DNA from: CAVQGZ01 sp942491665
GTDB lineage: Bacteria > Actinomycetota > Actinomycetes > Jiangellales > Jiangellaceae
NCBI GenBank assembly: GCA_942491665.1
Contig: CALOBR010000015.1
Coordinates: forward strand, 13,758-77,757
Reading direction: 5' to 3'
Length of the DNA stretch: 64,000 nt
Below the pieces are notes generated by a model. That model saw only the letters and a list, made by a program, of their open reading frames with translations. It was not told where the DNA came from and ran no database searches. The position numbers and the translations under genes were made by a program. Below, in pieces: positions 6,806-15,362 of the stretch. Each line of letters starts with the position of its first letter. Within the stretch, counting starts at the first letter, position 1.

Positions 6806-9508
6806 GTGACCGAGTCGGGCCGTGTGGTCGTGGCTGCGAAGCTGCGCCCGCCGAGCGTGCCCGGCAACGCTGCTCGTAGGGATCGACTGCACCATCTGCT
6901 GGACTCTGTCTTCCACTTCCCCGTGACGTCGGTGACGGCCCCGGCAGGCTTCGGGAAGTCGTGGTTGGTGGCGTCGTGGCTGAGGGAACACCCCGGGACC
7001 CCTCAGGCCTGGGTAACGTTGGACCGGCTCGACGCGGACCCGGTCCGCTTCTGGTCCCACGTTCTCCAAGCCACGGCACAGTCAACCCTCCCCGATGCCG
7101 GGCGCGAAGCGCTCCGTGTGATGGACGCCGCGGATGCGGCGTGGCCGCTGATCGTCGACTCGCTCGCGGCGGGACTTGCTGCCCGTCGTGAACACTTCAT
7201 TCTCGTGCTGGACGAGTCGCAGCGACTTGCCGGGGACGAAGTACTCGCCTCTCTGACGCAGTTTCTGAGCCAGCTTCCTTCCAACGCTCACGTCATGCTG
7301 GTCGGACGGCATGACCCGTCGCTGATGCTGGCCCGGTGGCGCCTGGTCAACGAGCTGCTTGAGATTCGCACCCTCGACATGCGGTGCACGCAGCAAGAGA
7401 GCGTCGACGTGGTCACGACCTCCTTGGGCCTCGACCTCCCATACGAGGCCATCGACGAGGTTCGCGAACGAACCATGGGGTGGATAACCGGCATACGTCT
7501 TGCCTCGTCTGCCGCCGCACGACGTGATGACGTCGTGGCTGCGGCGAGACAGCTGTCCCCGGTGGGCGCTGTCGCCGGCGCCTATGACGCTTTGGGTGAC
7601 TATCTCGTCGAGGAAGTGCTGGGCGAGATGGACGGCGAGCTGAGCGACTTCCTGCTGGACACGTGTGTGCTGACCGAGCTGAATCCGCCGCTGTGCGACG
7701 CGGTGTCCCGTCGCCGTGACAGCGCCGAGCGGCTGGATCACCTTGCCCGGACCGGCATGTTCACCAGCCGCCTCGAGGGGGTCAATCCGCACTACCGATA
7801 CGACGACATGTTTCGCGACGCGCTGACCACGCTGCTCTACCGGGGTGGCCCACAGCGCCCCGCCAGGTCGCACCGCCGAGCAGCCGAGTGGCTGAGTCAC
7901 GACGGCCAGCTGGTCGACGCGGTCGAGCACGCCGTCAGCGCCAACGACTCTCGCCTCGCCCAACGGATCCTGGTCGAAGCCACCTCTCCGCTGCTCGCCG
8001 CCCGACAGATCGACACTCTGGTCGCCTTGTTCGAGGACGTCGATGCTCTCGGAGCCGAGCTGGCTCCATCCACCCTGATGTCGTGGGCGGGTGCGGCGCT
8101 TTACAGCTCGCGGCCAGCAACCGACATCGATCGCCTGCTTGAGAGGACCAGGCGCCGGCTCGCGTCCTTGACTCCCGACGAAGAAGCCGAGGCTGCCCGC
8201 GACCTGATGGTTAGCGCCGAGCCCTTCCATGAATCGGTCCATGAGTTCCGGGTCACAGTCGACGCCACCATCGCGCACCGTCAGGGGGACCTCGACCTGG
8301 CCCTCGCCGGGCCGAAGCAGTTGAACGGCCGCAAGAGCGAGACGGGGTTCGTCGAAGCGGCCGCAGGTGAGGCGCTCATCGCCGTCGAGCGCTACACCGA
8401 GGGGCTCGCCCTGACCGAAGACTGGCAGCGCTACTGCAACGTGGCCGCAAACGACACCATGGGCGTGACCAACCTCGCCCACTGCCTGTCGATCGCTGCG
8501 CTCGCCCGCGTGGGCCAAGGCCATCTGGTCGAAGCCGACCAACTCGCCAACCGGGCGGTGGAGGCCCTGCGCATGCGGGGTCTGACAGACCGTCCCCAGT
8601 ACGCCGTAGCAGCGCTACCTACCGGGTGGGTGGCCTGGGAACGCGGTGACCTCGCCGCCGCAGGAGGTGTGGGCCGCATGGTCCTGCGCCCTATCAGGCA
8701 ACTGGGTGAGATACCGGCAGAGGTCTCCGTTCGGATGCTGCTGGCCAGAACGTACTGGTCAGCGGGGAACCGGGAAGCCGCCGAGGTTGAGCTCGACAAG
8801 TCACTGGCCGTAGGGGGCTCCGGGCCCGTCAGCCGGCACTTGGCCGAGCGCGTCGCTCTGGAACGTACCCGGTTCGCCCTGCTGTCCGGCGATGTCGCGG
8901 GAGCGCAGCTCGCGCTCCCTGATTGGCAAGTCCGAGTGTCAGCCGGCGCCGCGACCATGCGCGAGTATCTGCTCCTGCACCGGATGCTCCTAGAGATCGA
9001 CGGTGACGCCGGCCGCCTGGAGGATCTCGCCCTGCCACCGGAGGCAGACGTGGCCGCCAGCCATCGCATCGAGATTCACAAGCTGGCCGCTCTCGCCGCG
9101 CTCGCTCGCCATGACGAGACCCTGGCACTGGATGAGCTGACCGCCGCGATGGCCATCGCCGCCCACACCGGCCACCGACAGACGTTCCTCGACGAGCAGT
9201 CCGCTTTCGGGGTGCTCCTCGACAACGCGGCAGCGCGAGGCGGCTTGGTGCTGCGACCCGTGGGCCTGACCGCGCCGGACACGAGCACTCAGGAGCCTGT
9301 CGCGGCGCTGGTGGAGCCCCTCACCGAACGCGAGCTGCAGGTGCTCCGGCTGCTGCCGAGCCACTACTCCTACCGCCAGATCGCAGAGCACCTCTTCGTC
9401 TCCCCCAACACCGTCAAGTCGTATGTGAAGTCTGTGTACCGCAAGCTCGACGCCGAACGACGCAGCGATGCCGTTGACAAGGCCCGCGCGCTCGGCCTGG
9501 TCACCTAG
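6806..9508 (+). CDS. LAL/MalT-type LuxR-family ATP-binding transcriptional regulator
   Basis: 900 residues from the GTG at 6806, preferred over the ATG at 6761 because AGAGGGGG lies 5 bp before it and family homology (KLRPPSVPGNAARRDRL) starts there. Walker A is APAGFGKS, about residues 41-48; the Walker B region is ILVLDESQRL; a long TPR-like helical array fills residues 350-800; the C-terminal LuxR helix-turn-helix is LTERELQVLRLL, then IAEHLFVSPNTVKSYVKSVY. Such proteins hydrolyse ATP, oligomerise on a ligand and activate promoters. It is a prime candidate to bind the nine boxes of this region. No box lies before it, so it is not obviously autoregulated. Confidence 0.9.
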   Translation: MTESGRVVVAAKLRPPSVPGNAARRDRLHHLLDSVFHFPVTSVTAPAGFGKSWLVASWLREHPGTPQAWVTLDRLDADPVRFWSHVLQATAQSTLPDAGREALRVMDAADAAWPLIVDSLAAGLAARREHFILVLDESQRLAGDEVLASLTQFLSQLPSNAHVMLVGRHDPSLMLARWRLVNELLEIRTLDMRCTQQESVDVVTTSLGLDLPYEAIDEVRERTMGWITGIRLASSAAARRDDVVAAARQLSPVGAVAGAYDALGDYLVEEVLGEMDGELSDFLLDTCVLTELNPPLCDAVSRRRDSAERLDHLARTGMFTSRLEGVNPHYRYDDMFRDALTTLLYRGGPQRPARSHRRAAEWLSHDGQLVDAVEHAVSANDSRLAQRILVEATSPLLAARQIDTLVALFEDVDALGAELAPSTLMSWAGAALYSSRPATDIDRLLERTRRRLASLTPDEEAEAARDLMVSAEPFHESVHEFRVTVDATIAHRQGDLDLALAGPKQLNGRKSETGFVEAAAGEALIAVERYTEGLALTEDWQRYCNVAANDTMGVTNLAHCLSIAALARVGQGHLVEADQLANRAVEALRMRGLTDRPQYAVAALPTGWVAWERGDLAAAGGVGRMVLRPIRQLGEIPAEVSVRMLLARTYWSAGNREAAEVELDKSLAVGGSGPVSRHLAERVALERTRFALLSGDVAGAQLALPDWQVRVSAGAATMREYLLLHRMLLEIDGDAGRLEDLALPPEADVAASHRIEIHKLAALAALARHDETLALDELTAAMAIAAHTGHRQTFLDEQSAFGVLLDNAAARGGLVLRPVGLTAPDTSTQEPVAALVEPLTERELQVLRLLPSHYSYRQIAEHLFVSPNTVKSYVKSVYRKLDAERRSDAVDKARALGLVT

Positions 9509-9586
9509 CTCATCGCCGGGAGGCCGAGACCATCGCCCGCGATGCCGTGCTGCTTGGACGGCACTGACGGCTGACCTGGCCAGCCT

Positions 9587-9630
9587 CACCCCATTCGGGT
9601 GTAGCCATCCCTCTCAGAATGGCCCACGAT
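9587..9630 (+). promoter_or_regulatory. LuxR-type box 2 plus -10, upstream of DUF2252 gene
   Basis: CACCC-CATTC-GGGTG (9587-9601), 23 bases, then CACGAT (9625-9630). The box centre is 85 bp before the ATG at 9679. Confidence 0.75.
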
Positions 9631-9678
9631 GGGTGGGCAGCGGGCGTCACCTGCGCCGCATGAGACTGGGAGGACCCC

Positions 9679-11043
9679 ATGAACGCTATGACCGCCCACG
9701 ATCGCGTCGCGGCCGGGAAGCAGGCTCGCTCGTCTGTTCCGCGATCCAGTCACGGCGACTGGTCCCCAGCCGCTGGCCGCATCGATCCGGTGACGCTGCT
9801 CACCGCTCAGGACGAGGAACGACTGCAGTGGCTCGTTCCTGTCCGACACGGCCGCATGGCCGACTCGGCGTTCACCTTCTACCGAGGCGCCGCTGCGATC
9901 ATGGCTCAAGACCTGGCCACGACACCGTCATCAGGCATCTCAGCCCAGCTGTGCGGGGACGCACATCTGGCCAACTTCGGCTCCTTCGCCTCCCCCGAAC
10001 GGCAGCAGGTCTTCGACATCAACGACTTCGACGAGACGCTGCCTGGACCGTGGGAGTGGGACGTCAAACGGATGGCCACAAGTTTCGTGCTGGCCGCACG
10101 CGACAACGGCTACCCCGAGCAGCAGGAGGCGCTGGCGGCCGCGTCCGTCGCCGGGTATCGCGCGGCGATGGCGCGGTTCGCGAGCGCCCCGACGATGGAC
10201 GTCTGGTACGCCCAGTTCGACCTGGACATGCTGATGAAGGCCACGTCCGCCAAGGCAGACCGGAAGCGGATCAAGAGGAGCGCCAAGTCCGCCCGCAAGC
10301 GCAACAGCGAGAAGGCCCTCACCAAGCTCAGCGAGACAGTGGACGGCACGTTGCGAATCCGGTCCCAGCCGCCGCTGCTGGTACCGCTGCGCGACCTGGC
10401 CGACCACATGGACGTCGAGAAGTATCGGGCGTGGATCGAGGCGAGTTTCCACGCCTACGACGCGAGCATCCAGTCCGATCGCGCGCACCTGCTGCGCCGG
10501 TTCCAGATCCGAGACATCGCTCTGAAGGTGGTTGGCGTCGGCAGCGTCGGCACCCGCTGCTTCGTGGTACTGCTCACTGGGCGAGACCACGGTGAGCCGC
10601 TGTTCCTGCAGGTCAAGGAGGCCGTGGACTCCGTGCTCGAGGCCTACCTGCCATCCAGCGAGTACAGCGAGCACGGCGAGCGGGTCGTCGCCGGGCAGCG
10701 TGTTCTGCAGGCCAGCAGCGACATCTTCCTCGGCTGGTCGGCCGTCCAGGGCGGGCACCACTACTACTGGCGGCAGTTCCACGACATGAAGGGGTCCGCC
10801 GACGTCACCACCATGACACCGGACCAGCTGGCCTCCTACGCCCGCGTCTGTTCATGGTCGCTGGCGCACGGCCACGCACGCTCCGGCGACGCATTGGCCA
10901 TCAACGCCTACCTCGGCCGCGGTGCCGCGTTCGACAAGGCGTGCGGCCGGTTCGCGGTGGCCTACGCCGACCAGAACGAGAAGGACTATGAAGAGTTCAC
11001 CCAAGCCATCGCCGACGGACGCATCGAGACGAGCGCGGGGTAG
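9679..11043 (+). CDS. DUF2252 family protein
   Basis: 454 residues, typical family length. The ATG at 9679 follows GGGAGGACCCC. DUF2252 proteins have a kinase/phosphotransferase-like fold. The signature blocks are CGDAHLANFG (about residue 92), FDINDFDE (112-119, where the catalytic-loop and metal-binding acidic residues would be) and WDVKRMATS. The substrate is unknown. The gene sits behind LuxR-type box 2 and ahead of the DUF4235 gene 124 bp downstream. There are no signal peptide or membrane spans, so it is probably cytosolic. Family assignment is sure; activity is inferred only from fold similarity. Confidence 0.88.
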   Translation: MNAMTAHDRVAAGKQARSSVPRSSHGDWSPAAGRIDPVTLLTAQDEERLQWLVPVRHGRMADSAFTFYRGAAAIMAQDLATTPSSGISAQLCGDAHLANFGSFASPERQQVFDINDFDETLPGPWEWDVKRMATSFVLAARDNGYPEQQEALAAASVAGYRAAMARFASAPTMDVWYAQFDLDMLMKATSAKADRKRIKRSAKSARKRNSEKALTKLSETVDGTLRIRSQPPLLVPLRDLADHMDVEKYRAWIEASFHAYDASIQSDRAHLLRRFQIRDIALKVVGVGSVGTRCFVVLLTGRDHGEPLFLQVKEAVDSVLEAYLPSSEYSEHGERVVAGQRVLQASSDIFLGWSAVQGGHHYYWRQFHDMKGSADVTTMTPDQLASYARVCSWSLAHGHARSGDALAINAYLGRGAAFDKACGRFAVAYADQNEKDYEEFTQAIADGRIETSAG

Positions 11044-11167
11044 GCAGACCGTGTCCCACCCTGGGGCGTTCTCGGTATGCGGGGACGGCTTGTCGGTCGG
11101 CCGTTGCACGGGCGCCCCGGTCACCCCGGACTACCCTGGCCATCGCGACTGAGGAGGAAGGACAGCC

Positions 11168-11482
11168 ATGGCGCCGCTCGGTTCCGGCACCGATCCGACT
11201 TCGACACAGGGTGACGGACTGCGGATGGCCGTCAAGATCGCCGTTGTCGAGAGCGCGGCGTCGTGGCTGGTGCGCCGGGCGATGGAGTCGGGCTACCGGG
11301 CGGCGACTGGACAATCGCCACCGACCGCCCGAGACCAGGGCATCCCACTTCGGCGCATCCTCGTGTGGGCGAGCGCATCGGCAGCGGGGGTCGCGGTCGC
11401 CAACGTGGTGGCTGACCGCATCGTTCTGCGTCACGAGTCGTCGCCCGGCGGTGATGGCCGGTTCGTGCCGGAACTGGATTGA
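11168..11482 (+). CDS. DUF4235-like small membrane protein
   Basis: 104 residues. The ATG has an excellent site (GAGGAGGAAGGA, 6 bp spacing). Residues 20-45 resemble the conserved K-A-W--------Y---TG-- block of DUF4235 proteins, and residues 60-82 (ILVWASASAAGVAVANVVADRIV) form one membrane helix. Function unknown. It may be co-transcribed with the DUF2252 gene. Confidence 0.65.
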   Translation: MAPLGSGTDPTSTQGDGLRMAVKIAVVESAASWLVRRAMESGYRAATGQSPPTARDQGIPLRRILVWASASAAGVAVANVVADRIVLRHESSPGGDGRFVPELD

Positions 11483-11715
11483 GCGAGTCGACTCGCAGCG
11501 ATCGACTGGGGAGCGACGTCACCGGACGACGGGAGGCCCCTCCTGGCCAACGTGCTCGAGCCCGAACATCGGATGCTCATCCGTGGCGCGGAGATCCCGT
11601 CCGTGGGGCTACGTCTGGCGTTCCGCAGCTGTGGTGCCGGACGGTGGCATGGAATGGCGGGTTTGCCTGCGGGAACGCAGGTTCGGCTGGTGACACGGCG
11701 TGTCACTACCGGGCC

Positions 11716-11901
11716 ATGGGCTTCCCCGGAGCGGAGGACCTGGGCAACATGTTCCCGTTCTACCGCGACTTCGACGACTACTTCGTCGGCGAACGCGACC
11801 TGACCCTGGTCCGGCAGCTCAACCCCGAGCTGATGTCCTTCCGAGACTGGCTCGCCGCCCACGCCCACCAGATCCCCATCCCACCCGCCGAGGACGCGTA
11901 A
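11716..11901 (+). pseudogene. C-terminal remnant of an NmrA-like NAD(P)-binding protein
   Basis: The last 61 residues (GAEDLGNMFPFYRDFDDYFVG, then RDLTLVRQLNPEL-SFRDWLA) match the C-terminal tail of NmrA/HSCARG-type atypical short-chain dehydrogenases. The Rossmann part that should precede it is missing; bases 11483-11715 hold no recognisable coding sequence. It is therefore a dead fragment. Confidence 0.6.
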
Positions 11902-12218
11902 CCCTCCCACCCACAGCCGCGAGCAGGACGCTGCGCGGCGAAGTGGGGCTGGTGGCGGTGGCGGGAACGGCAACTCGCTCCGCCCGCCCTTGTAGACGGT
12001 GATGACGCCGGCGCGATCAAGGACGATCATTCTCTGGCCGAGGTGCGTCTGCGCCCGGAGGTAGGGCAGGGTTGACGTTCTGCATGTGCCGATTTCTGGG
12101 GAAGGCTGCGGCTGTCGGCCCGCCTCCGGCTTGACCACCTGCAAGACCGGGCCGCCCTTGACGCGGGCCGTGGAGTCGAACTTGACTCTGGACGATGCCT
12201 CCTTGGAAGGGAGCGGAG
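11902..12218. other. Intergenic stretch, nothing definite
   Basis: 317 bp between the NmrA remnant and the cupin gene. Two TTGAC hexamers about 25 bp apart near 12150-12185 could be -35 elements for the cupin gene. No gene or hairpin stands out. Confidence 0.3.
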
Positions 12219-12596
12219 ATGAATGAGCCGGTACGCAAGCTGACCGACGCCGAGCTGCGTGAAGCGCAGGGAACCCCGGGATTGACGCGCCGAACGGCAT
12301 TCGAGGGTGATGGGCATTGGTTCGGGCACGTAGAGGCGGCTCCCGTGACCATGTCCGGGTGGCACCACCACGGCGACAACGTGACGATGGGATACGTGCT
12401 CAAGGGAAGTGTCACACTGGAGTTCGGCCCTGGTGGGAGCCAGCAGGTCGACGTCGGCGAGGGCGAGTACTTCGAGGTACCCAAGAACACGGTGCACCGC
12501 GAAGGCAACACCTCGCCGCAAGTCGGCGAAGTGGTGATCTCGCGAGTGGGCGAGGGGCAGCTCGTGTTTCCCGTCGACGGGCCAGACGCGACCTGA
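12219..12596 (+). CDS. Small cupin-domain protein
   Basis: 125 residues from the ATG at 12219 (site GGAAGGGAGCGGAG); the upstream ATG at 12195 has no site. It is a single beta-barrel cupin: motif 1 is WHHHGDNVTMGYVLKGSVTLEF (metal-binding histidines in HHH and the downstream Glu), motif 2 is VGEGEYFEVPKNTVHREGN, with the last metal-ligand His. It could be a small dioxygenase, isomerase or ligand sensor; cupins of this size cannot be assigned by motif alone. It lies alone between remnants of other genes. Confidence 0.8.
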   Translation: MNEPVRKLTDAELREAQGTPGLTRRTAFEGDGHWFGHVEAAPVTMSGWHHHGDNVTMGYVLKGSVTLEFGPGGSQQVDVGEGEYFEVPKNTVHREGNTSPQVGEVVISRVGEGQLVFPVDGPDAT

Positions 12597-12954
12597 CTCA
12601 CCTGCTCGCTTGCCCCCGACAACGGCCCGGTCGCCGACTCGCGGAGTCCCAGCTGAGCACCGCGGCGTCGGGATCGCGGCTGGGAACCGCGGCGGGGAAC
12701 CGAAGACTCGCGTTGCCGCACAGCACTGGCCCTGCTGCGCTCCGGGCCGCTGTGGTGCCCGCCCCACGGCACCCGACAGGGTCACCTCGGCCTGGGGCGC
12801 GGTGTTTGCATTGCTGCTGGTCCGGTGCGTCTTTCGGCATTGCAGTCTCCGTCCCTTCGCGTGATCGCTGCCACCCTTCGCCCTGTGACCGGCTCTCCCG
12901 GACTCCGTGGGAGGTCGTGACTCCTGCGACTACTACGGCGGCTCCGCGCCACCC
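12597..12954. other. Intergenic stretch without gene
   Basis: No open frame with family resemblance. A weak hairpin (CCCAGC/GCTGGG with inner CCGCG/CGCGG) at about 12647-12690 could end the cupin transcript. Confidence 0.35.
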
Positions 12955-13365
12955 CGCGACACCTTCGTCACCTCCTACGTCCCCTACATCGGTGCCCTGG
13001 TCTCCGGGGCGTTCGCCGTGCTCATCGCCCTCGGTTCGGGTGGGGTGACGCAGGCCGCGATCGTGCTCGCCGTCATCCTGCTGGTTCAGAACGTGCTCCA
13101 GCCGGTGCTGCAGAACAAGATGACCGCCGAGGAGCTGGACCTGAACCCGGCCGTCAGCTTCGGCTCGACGATCGTTGGTGCAGCGTTCGCCGGCGTTCTC
13201 GGGGCCACCCTCTCCGCCCCGGTACTGAGCATGATGATGCGCATCGCGGAGCGCGTTCGTGCCTACCAAGCAGGAGCGCTAGTCATGCCCAGTGAGGCGT
13301 CGGGCCCGCCCAGCAGTTCGATGTCAGCGAAGCGAGCCAATGCGGAGCCGGCATCGCCCGGATGA
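12955..13365 (+). pseudogene. C-terminal fragment of an AI-2E-family transporter
   Basis: The frame shows the last third of an AI-2E/PerM-type permease: a YVPYIGALVSGAFAVLIAL helix, VLAVILLVQNVLQPVL, and FAGVLGATLSAPVLSMMM. The N-terminal five or so helices are absent and there is no ribosome site. A TGA at 13363-13365 ends it. It is a truncated, non-functional copy. Confidence 0.65.
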
Positions 13366-13378
13366 GGTGGCCGCGGAC

Positions 13379-13422
13379 TACCCGAATCGGGTGAGGCCGG
13401 GGGGTTCGCGGCCAGCCACCGT
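13379..13422 (+). promoter_or_regulatory. LuxR-type box 3 plus -10, now in front of a gene remnant
   Basis: TACCC-GAATC-GGGTG (13379-13393), 23 bases, then CACCGT (13417-13422). The site fits the same rule as the others, but the following gene has lost its beginning, so this looks like an orphaned promoter. Confidence 0.6.
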
Positions 13423-14310
13423 GTGGAGGTGGCTTCTGTCCTCTGATGCCTTTCGGGCCGCGTGGGACGCCTCGCTTGCCGCCGGCCACCGGGTGACGAT
13501 CGGGATCCTCTCCGGGTCGGACACCACGGCGATCGAGAACACCGACGGCACCGTCGTGCTGAACCTGACTCCGGTCGTGAACTCCCTTGTCGCCGAAGGA
13601 GCGGGCTTCTTGTCCGGGCTGCTCGACCGGGACGTCAACGCGCCTGAGCTCACCAGCGACGACATCGACGCAGCCATCGCGGCCCTGGAGCAGCAGCTCG
13701 GGACCGACCTGCCGGCTGACTTCGGTCAGGTCGTGCTGTTCCAGTCCGACGACCTGGCGGCAGCCCAGCGGGCCTACCAGGTGGCGAGGACGTCGGCGTG
13801 GCTGGCGCCGCTGGCCGCCCTGGTCATGGTGCTGATTGCGCTCGCCGTGGCGCCGAACCGGGTGCGGGCCGCCCTGGGGATAACGATCGGCGTCGCACTG
13901 GGCATGCTTCTGGTAGCGATAGCCCTTCAGCCCCTGCAGTCGACCCTGCTGAGCGCGGTCGCCGACGACGGGCTGGCGAACGCCCTGGCAGCCGGCTTCT
14001 CGACGGTGCTGTCGTCGCTGCTCAGCGGGATCGTCCTGATTACCGTGCTCGGCGTCGTCGCCGCAGCGCTGACGTTCCTCACCGGTCACTCATCGGCAGC
14101 AGCGCGAAGCCGCGAGGTCGTGGGCCACTCGCCCTCGCTGGCCGCGGCACACCGCGGCGCGTTCCTTGTCGGGGGCTTCGTCGTGGTCCTTCTGGTTCTG
14201 GCGCTCATCCCGGGGCAGAGCTGGGGTCGCGTCGGCTTCGGCCTGCTGCGCCCGCGTCTACCGATGCCGAGCCCGCCGATGCCGAGTCCGCAGAGGACCG
14301 ATCGACCTAG
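13421..14310 (+). pseudogene. Truncated and frameshifted multi-span membrane protein
   Basis: The frame begins abruptly in the middle of a conserved actinobacterial membrane-protein family (LSSDAFRAAWDASLAAGHR, TDGTVVLNLTPVVN). It continues with four hydrophobic segments (SAWLAPLAALVMVLIALAV, ITIGVALGMLLVAIAL, LLSGIVLITVLGVVAAALTFL, GAFLVGGFVVVLLVLAL). The N-terminal signal-like helix is missing. Near 14250 the natural acidic tail (STDAEPADAESAED) continues in a different frame to a TAG at 14308-14310, so there is also a frameshift. The unshifted frame happens to run on into the next gene. Confidence 0.55.
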
Positions 14311-14329
14311 CGGGCGACAAGGCAGATAT

Positions 14330-14373
14330 CACCCCCTGAGGGGGAGGCCTCCACGACGGTGCACGGCGATGCT
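14330..14373 (+). promoter_or_regulatory. LuxR-type box 4 (weaker) plus -10, upstream of DUF7144 operon
   Basis: CACCC-CCTGA-GGGGG (14330-14344), 23 bases, then GATGCT (14368-14373). The right half-site is GGGGG instead of GGGTR, but the spacing to the hexamer is exact. The box centre is 86 bp before the ATG at 14423. Confidence 0.55.
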
Positions 14374-14422
14374 GGGAGCACGCGCCCGACAATGGGTCGA
14401 GTCCAGCCGAGAGGGACAAGCA

Positions 14423-14830
14423 ATGAGCAACCAGCGGTCCGCGACGTACAGCAGTGGAGCTGTCGGTCTAACGGTCTTCGCGTCGGTCATGATGATCATG
14501 ATCGGCACATTTCAGGCCATCGCGGGGGTAGTCGCGCTGGTCAACGATGAGTTCTATGCCGTAGCTGGCGACTGGGTGTTCAAGTTCGACGTCACCACCT
14601 GGGGCTGGGTCCATCTGTTGCTGGGTGTCGTGATCTTCGCGGCTGGCATCGCCCTCTTTGGGGGTTCGGTGTGGGCGCGAACAGTGGGTGTCGTGGTGGC
14701 CGTTATGAGCGCTGTGGTGAACTTCGCTTGGTTGCCGTGGTACCCGATCTGGGCAATCGTGATGATTACGGTCGATGTCTTCGTGATCTGGGCGCTGACG
14801 GCTCACGGGCGTGACATCACCCGGGCCTGA
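14423..14830 (+). CDS. DUF7144-type four-span membrane protein
   Basis: 135 residues. The ATG at 14423 is preceded by GAGAGGGAC. Four membrane helices are evident (residues 13-36, 50-75 including the conserved WGWVHLLLGV, 82-104, 108-127), and the end is hydrophilic. The family is common in actinobacteria and has no known function. It is the first gene of a tight operon with the holin-like and AarF genes (10-bp gap, then 4-bp overlap), behind LuxR-type box 4. Confidence 0.75.
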   Translation: MSNQRSATYSSGAVGLTVFASVMMIMIGTFQAIAGVVALVNDEFYAVAGDWVFKFDVTTWGWVHLLLGVVIFAAGIALFGGSVWARTVGVVVAVMSAVVNFAWLPWYPIWAIVMITVDVFVIWALTAHGRDITRA

Positions 14831-14840
14831 AGGGAGACTC

Positions 14841-15362
14841 GTGCAGGAGACTGACCCAGCGTTGGCGCCACGCGTGCCGGACGCGGTGACGGACGAGGCC
14901 GGTGTGCAGCTGGCTGTTCCTGCTGCCGCGGATCGTCGCCGGTGGGCCCGGATCACGGCCCGCAATTGGCGGCTGTTCGTTGTGCGGTTCTTCGTGGCCG
15001 GTTTGTCTGTGGTGCTCACGGTCGTCGTTGTGCCGGGTCTCGGTTTCGACGGTTGGCGGTTGGGTCAGTTCGCCGTGATCGGGCTTGTGTACGGGCTGCT
15101 GAGCGCGTTGGTGAAGCCGGCGTTGGAGTTCTTGGCGCTGCGGTTCTTGGTCGCGACCTATGGTTTCGTGGTCGTGCTCGTCAACGCTTTGTTGCTCTAC
15201 CTGCTGGCCTGGATTCTGCCCACGGTCCTCGTCTATGACCGTGTCTGGCAGTTGTTGTTGGGTGGGTTGGTGGCCGGGGCGGTGGGCATGTTCTTGGAGA
15301 CGGTGGTCGGGGCGACCCAGCCGGTGCTGGACCGTCCCGCGAAGGGTGAGTCGCCCTCATGA
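14841..15362 (+). CDS. Phage-holin-4-superfamily (PF04020-like) membrane protein
   Basis: 173 residues from the GTG at 14841, with AAGGGAG 5 bp upstream. After a 45-residue soluble N-terminus come four hydrophobic helices with the family pattern FF-AGLSVVLTVVVVPGLGF, VIGLVYGLLSALVKP, FVVVLVNALLLYLLAWILP and LLGGLVAGAVGMFLE. Despite the family name these are chromosomal membrane proteins of unknown role. The stop overlaps the AarF start by 4 bp, so they are translationally coupled. Confidence 0.75.
   Translation: MQETDPALAPRVPDAVTDEAGVQLAVPAAADRRRWARITARNWRLFVVRFFVAGLSVVLTVVVVPGLGFDGWRLGQFAVIGLVYGLLSALVKPALEFLALRFLVATYGFVVVLVNALLLYLLAWILPTVLVYDRVWQLLLGGLVAGAVGMFLETVVGATQPVLDRPAKGESPS

Noticed and set aside
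11431..12300. Long minus-strand frame over the NmrA remnant and cupin start
   Set aside because: Low-complexity Pro/Arg/Ser translation, no family match, and it opposes better-supported genes.
14841..15362. Prophage, because of a holin-family gene
   Set aside because: PF04020-type proteins are ordinary chromosomal membrane proteins; no other phage gene is near.
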